8,721 bases of DNA, from contig CAJFNH010000045.1 in NCBI GenBank assembly GCA_904394195.1, forward strand, positions 1-8,721. Direction: 5' to 3'. Both the position numbers and the translations under genes were made by a program. The notes under the pieces were generated by a model. That model ran no database searches, was not told where the DNA came from, and saw nothing but the letters and a program-made list of their open reading frames with translations. Positions 7,492-8,721 of this stretch are shown here, one piece after another; within the stretch, counting starts at the first letter, position 1, and each line of letters starts with the position of its first letter. Source of the stretch: Candidatus Gallimonas caecicola. GTDB taxonomy: Bacteria; Bacillota; Clostridia; Christensenellales; Borkfalkiaceae.

Positions 7492-7521
7492 CCCGCCGCA
7501 GTTTTGCGGCGGGGCAGTTTT
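7492..7521 (+). terminator. GC-rich hairpin with short T tract: weak terminator or attenuator candidate
   Basis: A perfect 9-base-pair stem (CCCGCCGCA at 7492-7500, TGCGGCGGG at 7505-7513) with a GTTT loop is followed by GCAG and a run of only four T (7518-7521). The stem is strong, but the T tract is short and offset, so termination may be partial. The next ribosome binding site (AAGGAG, 7522-7527) begins immediately after, and no promoter is visible in between. Some read-through is therefore needed for the propeller and kinase genes. It could equally serve as an mRNA-stabilising or processing hairpin. Confidence 0.45.
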
Positions 7522-7532
7522 AAGGAGCGATC

Positions 7533-8540
7533 ATGTTTTCAAAACTTGTTCAGCGCGATTTTTTGAGCGTAGAGCCGCACCTTCGGCGCATGCCCGACGG
7601 GGAATTGCTGTTGGTGTGCACCTGCGGCGGCACGGCGGAGCCCGCCCCCGAAAACCGCACATACTTCTGGCACAGCGCGGATGAGGGGCGCACCTGGTCC
7701 GCGCGGCAGGAGCTGTGCCCGGGTGTGCAGCGCGCTGCCTACTGCACCGAAGTGTTTGTGCTTGGCGAAAGGGTGGTCGCCTACATTGCCCTTCATTCGG
7801 GGAAATTTACCGACTGGACGTGCGAAATGTACGAGAGCTGCGACAGCGGTCACCATTGGAAGAGCATCGGCAGGTGTCTGGTGGACGGGGAATATACGTT
7901 CATGCGCTCTGGCATTGCGCTTGCGGAAGGCGGCATCCTGATGCCCTATCAGCACTATCCCATTTCCGCGGAGGAGGACGCGCGGCTGCGCGCGGAAGGA
8001 AAGTATTGCTGGAACGCGGATATCGATCATGTGGAGAGCGGCGTAATGTTCAGCCGCGACGGATATCGTTTTGAAAAACGCGGAGCGGTAAAGACGTATT
8101 TTCGCGATCAGCCCGTTCGCTGGCAGTGGCCGGAGCCCACGATCGTTCAGCTTTCGGACGGGACCATCGCCATGCTGCTGCGCTATAACGGTACGGGCGC
8201 GCTCTACCGCAGCGATTCGGCGGACGGCGGAAGGAGCTGGTCGCAGCCCGTGCGCACGGATATCCCCAATCCGGACAACAAGCCGCAGCTGCTGCGCCTG
8301 GACGGAACGCGCATCGCGCTGCTCAATACGCCGAACGGCGTCTGCGGTTTCGAACACAGAAATCCGCTTGAGGTCTGGGTAAGCTGCGACGATCTGCGCA
8401 CATGGAAGAAAATATGCGTCACCTGCTTTGACGGCTGTTATTCCTATCCCTCGGCGGCGCTGTCGTCGGACGGGAACTCCCTGCATATCGCCGTGGATTT
8501 CAACCGACACGACGTCTATTTCCTCTCGTGCGGGCTGTAA
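7533..8540 (+). CDS. Cytoplasmic Asp-box (BNR) beta-propeller, sialidase superfamily
   Basis: This 335-residue protein has no signal peptide or membrane helix, so it should act in the cytoplasm. It is a single propeller domain with Asp boxes SADEGRTW (48-55), SCDSGHHW (102-109), SADGGRSW (229-236) and a decayed SCDDLRTW (284-291, Gly replaced by Leu). Other BNR-family motifs are EPHLRRMPDGELLLV (14-28), WPEPTIVQLSDGTIAMLLR with Glu201, NPDNKPQLLRLDG, and SYP (304-306) followed by DFNR (322-325). The last pair mirrors SYP...DCNR of the secreted propeller, so the two share the superfamily but are clearly diverged. It would usually be labelled exo-alpha-sialidase; neither activity nor substrate can be confirmed. 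Its place next to a sugar kinase suggests it acts on an imported oligosaccharide. AAGGAG at 7522-7527, five bases before the ATG, supports the start. Confidence 0.85.
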   Translation: MFSKLVQRDFLSVEPHLRRMPDGELLLVCTCGGTAEPAPENRTYFWHSADEGRTWSARQELCPGVQRAAYCTEVFVLGERVVAYIALHSGKFTDWTCEMYESCDSGHHWKSIGRCLVDGEYTFMRSGIALAEGGILMPYQHYPISAEEDARLRAEGKYCWNADIDHVESGVMFSRDGYRFEKRGAVKTYFRDQPVRWQWPEPTIVQLSDGTIAMLLRYNGTGALYRSDSADGGRSWSQPVRTDIPNPDNKPQLLRLDGTRIALLNTPNGVCGFEHRNPLEVWVSCDDLRTWKKICVTCFDGCYSYPSAALSSDGNSLHIAVDFNRHDVYFLSCGL

Positions 8541-8541
8541 C

Positions 8542-8721
8542 ATGAAGCGGCTGTATGTGGATATCGGGAGCACGAACATCAAGAGCGCGGTGAGCGCGGG
8601 CGGGGAGTTCGAAGGGGTGGAGCGCGTGGCGTTTCCCGCACCTGCGGTGGACGGAAATTCCCGTTTTGAAGTGGACGTAGACAAAATTCTGGAACGCGTG
8701 CATGAGATCGTGGACCGCGCG
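8542..8721 (+). CDS. FGGY-type sugar kinase, N-terminal fragment (cut by window end)
   Basis: Sixty codons are visible and the frame is open to the right edge. The protein starts MKRLYVDIGSTNIKSAV. This is the phosphate-1 motif (DxGxT/S) of the ASKHA fold as seen at the start of FGGY carbohydrate kinases such as xylulokinase and rhamnulokinase. The later FEVDVDKILERVHEIV matches the family segment around (Y/F)EVDPxxxW. These enzymes phosphorylate ketoses or polyols with ATP in the cytoplasm, which would fit the last step of sugar uptake. The substrate cannot be told from this fragment. A ROK kinase or another ASKHA member is less likely but not excluded. The ATG comes one base after the stop of the propeller gene and has no clear ribosome binding site, so translation is probably coupled. 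Confidence 0.78.
   Translation, partial: MKRLYVDIGSTNIKSAVSAGGEFEGVERVAFPAPAVDGNSRFEVDVDKILERVHEIVDRA

Noticed and set aside
7539..8684. A 381-codon minus-strand frame opposite the cytoplasmic propeller gene.
   Set aside because: It lies in the mirror register of a gene with clear Asp boxes and a good ribosome binding site, and its product shows no family motif.

Overview
The window looks like part of a Gram-positive, GC-rich Bacillota genome, plausibly an uncultured gut clostridium. This rests on an LplC/YtcP-type sugar permease, a solute-binding lipoprotein with a lipobox, strong GGAGG-type ribosome binding sites, and two secreted proteins held by a C-terminal membrane helix and a lysine-rich tail. 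The taxonomic guess is inference; the window has no rRNA or other phylogenetic marker.

All six genes are on the plus strand and closely packed, and they look like one operon. In order they are: the C-terminal part of an ABC sugar permease (1-435); its large solute-binding lipoprotein (497-2335); a secreted, membrane-anchored Asp-box beta-propeller of the sialidase superfamily (2348-3961); a 1172-residue surface protein with two copies of a large beta-rich module and InlB-type repeats (3963-7481); a second Asp-box propeller without a signal peptide, hence probably cytoplasmic (7533-8540); and the first 60 residues of an FGGY-type sugar kinase (8542-8721, cut by the window end). Gaps are 61, 12, 1, 51 and 1 bases. 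The two longer gaps each hold a perfect GC-rich hairpin. No gene-free stretch exceeds 300 bases, and I saw no tRNA, rRNA, CRISPR array or mobile element.

Read together, the genes suggest a glycan-use locus. The giant surface protein may bind or hold a carbohydrate, the anchored propeller may cut it outside the cell, and the lipoprotein and permease would import the fragment. The cytoplasmic propeller may cut it again, and the kinase would phosphorylate the released sugar. The substrate is unknown. Although the propellers would usually be labelled sialidases, the window has no sialic-acid catabolic gene, and an FGGY kinase does not fit the sialate pathway. A different sugar is therefore likely. 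The partner permease and the transporter ATPase are not in the window.
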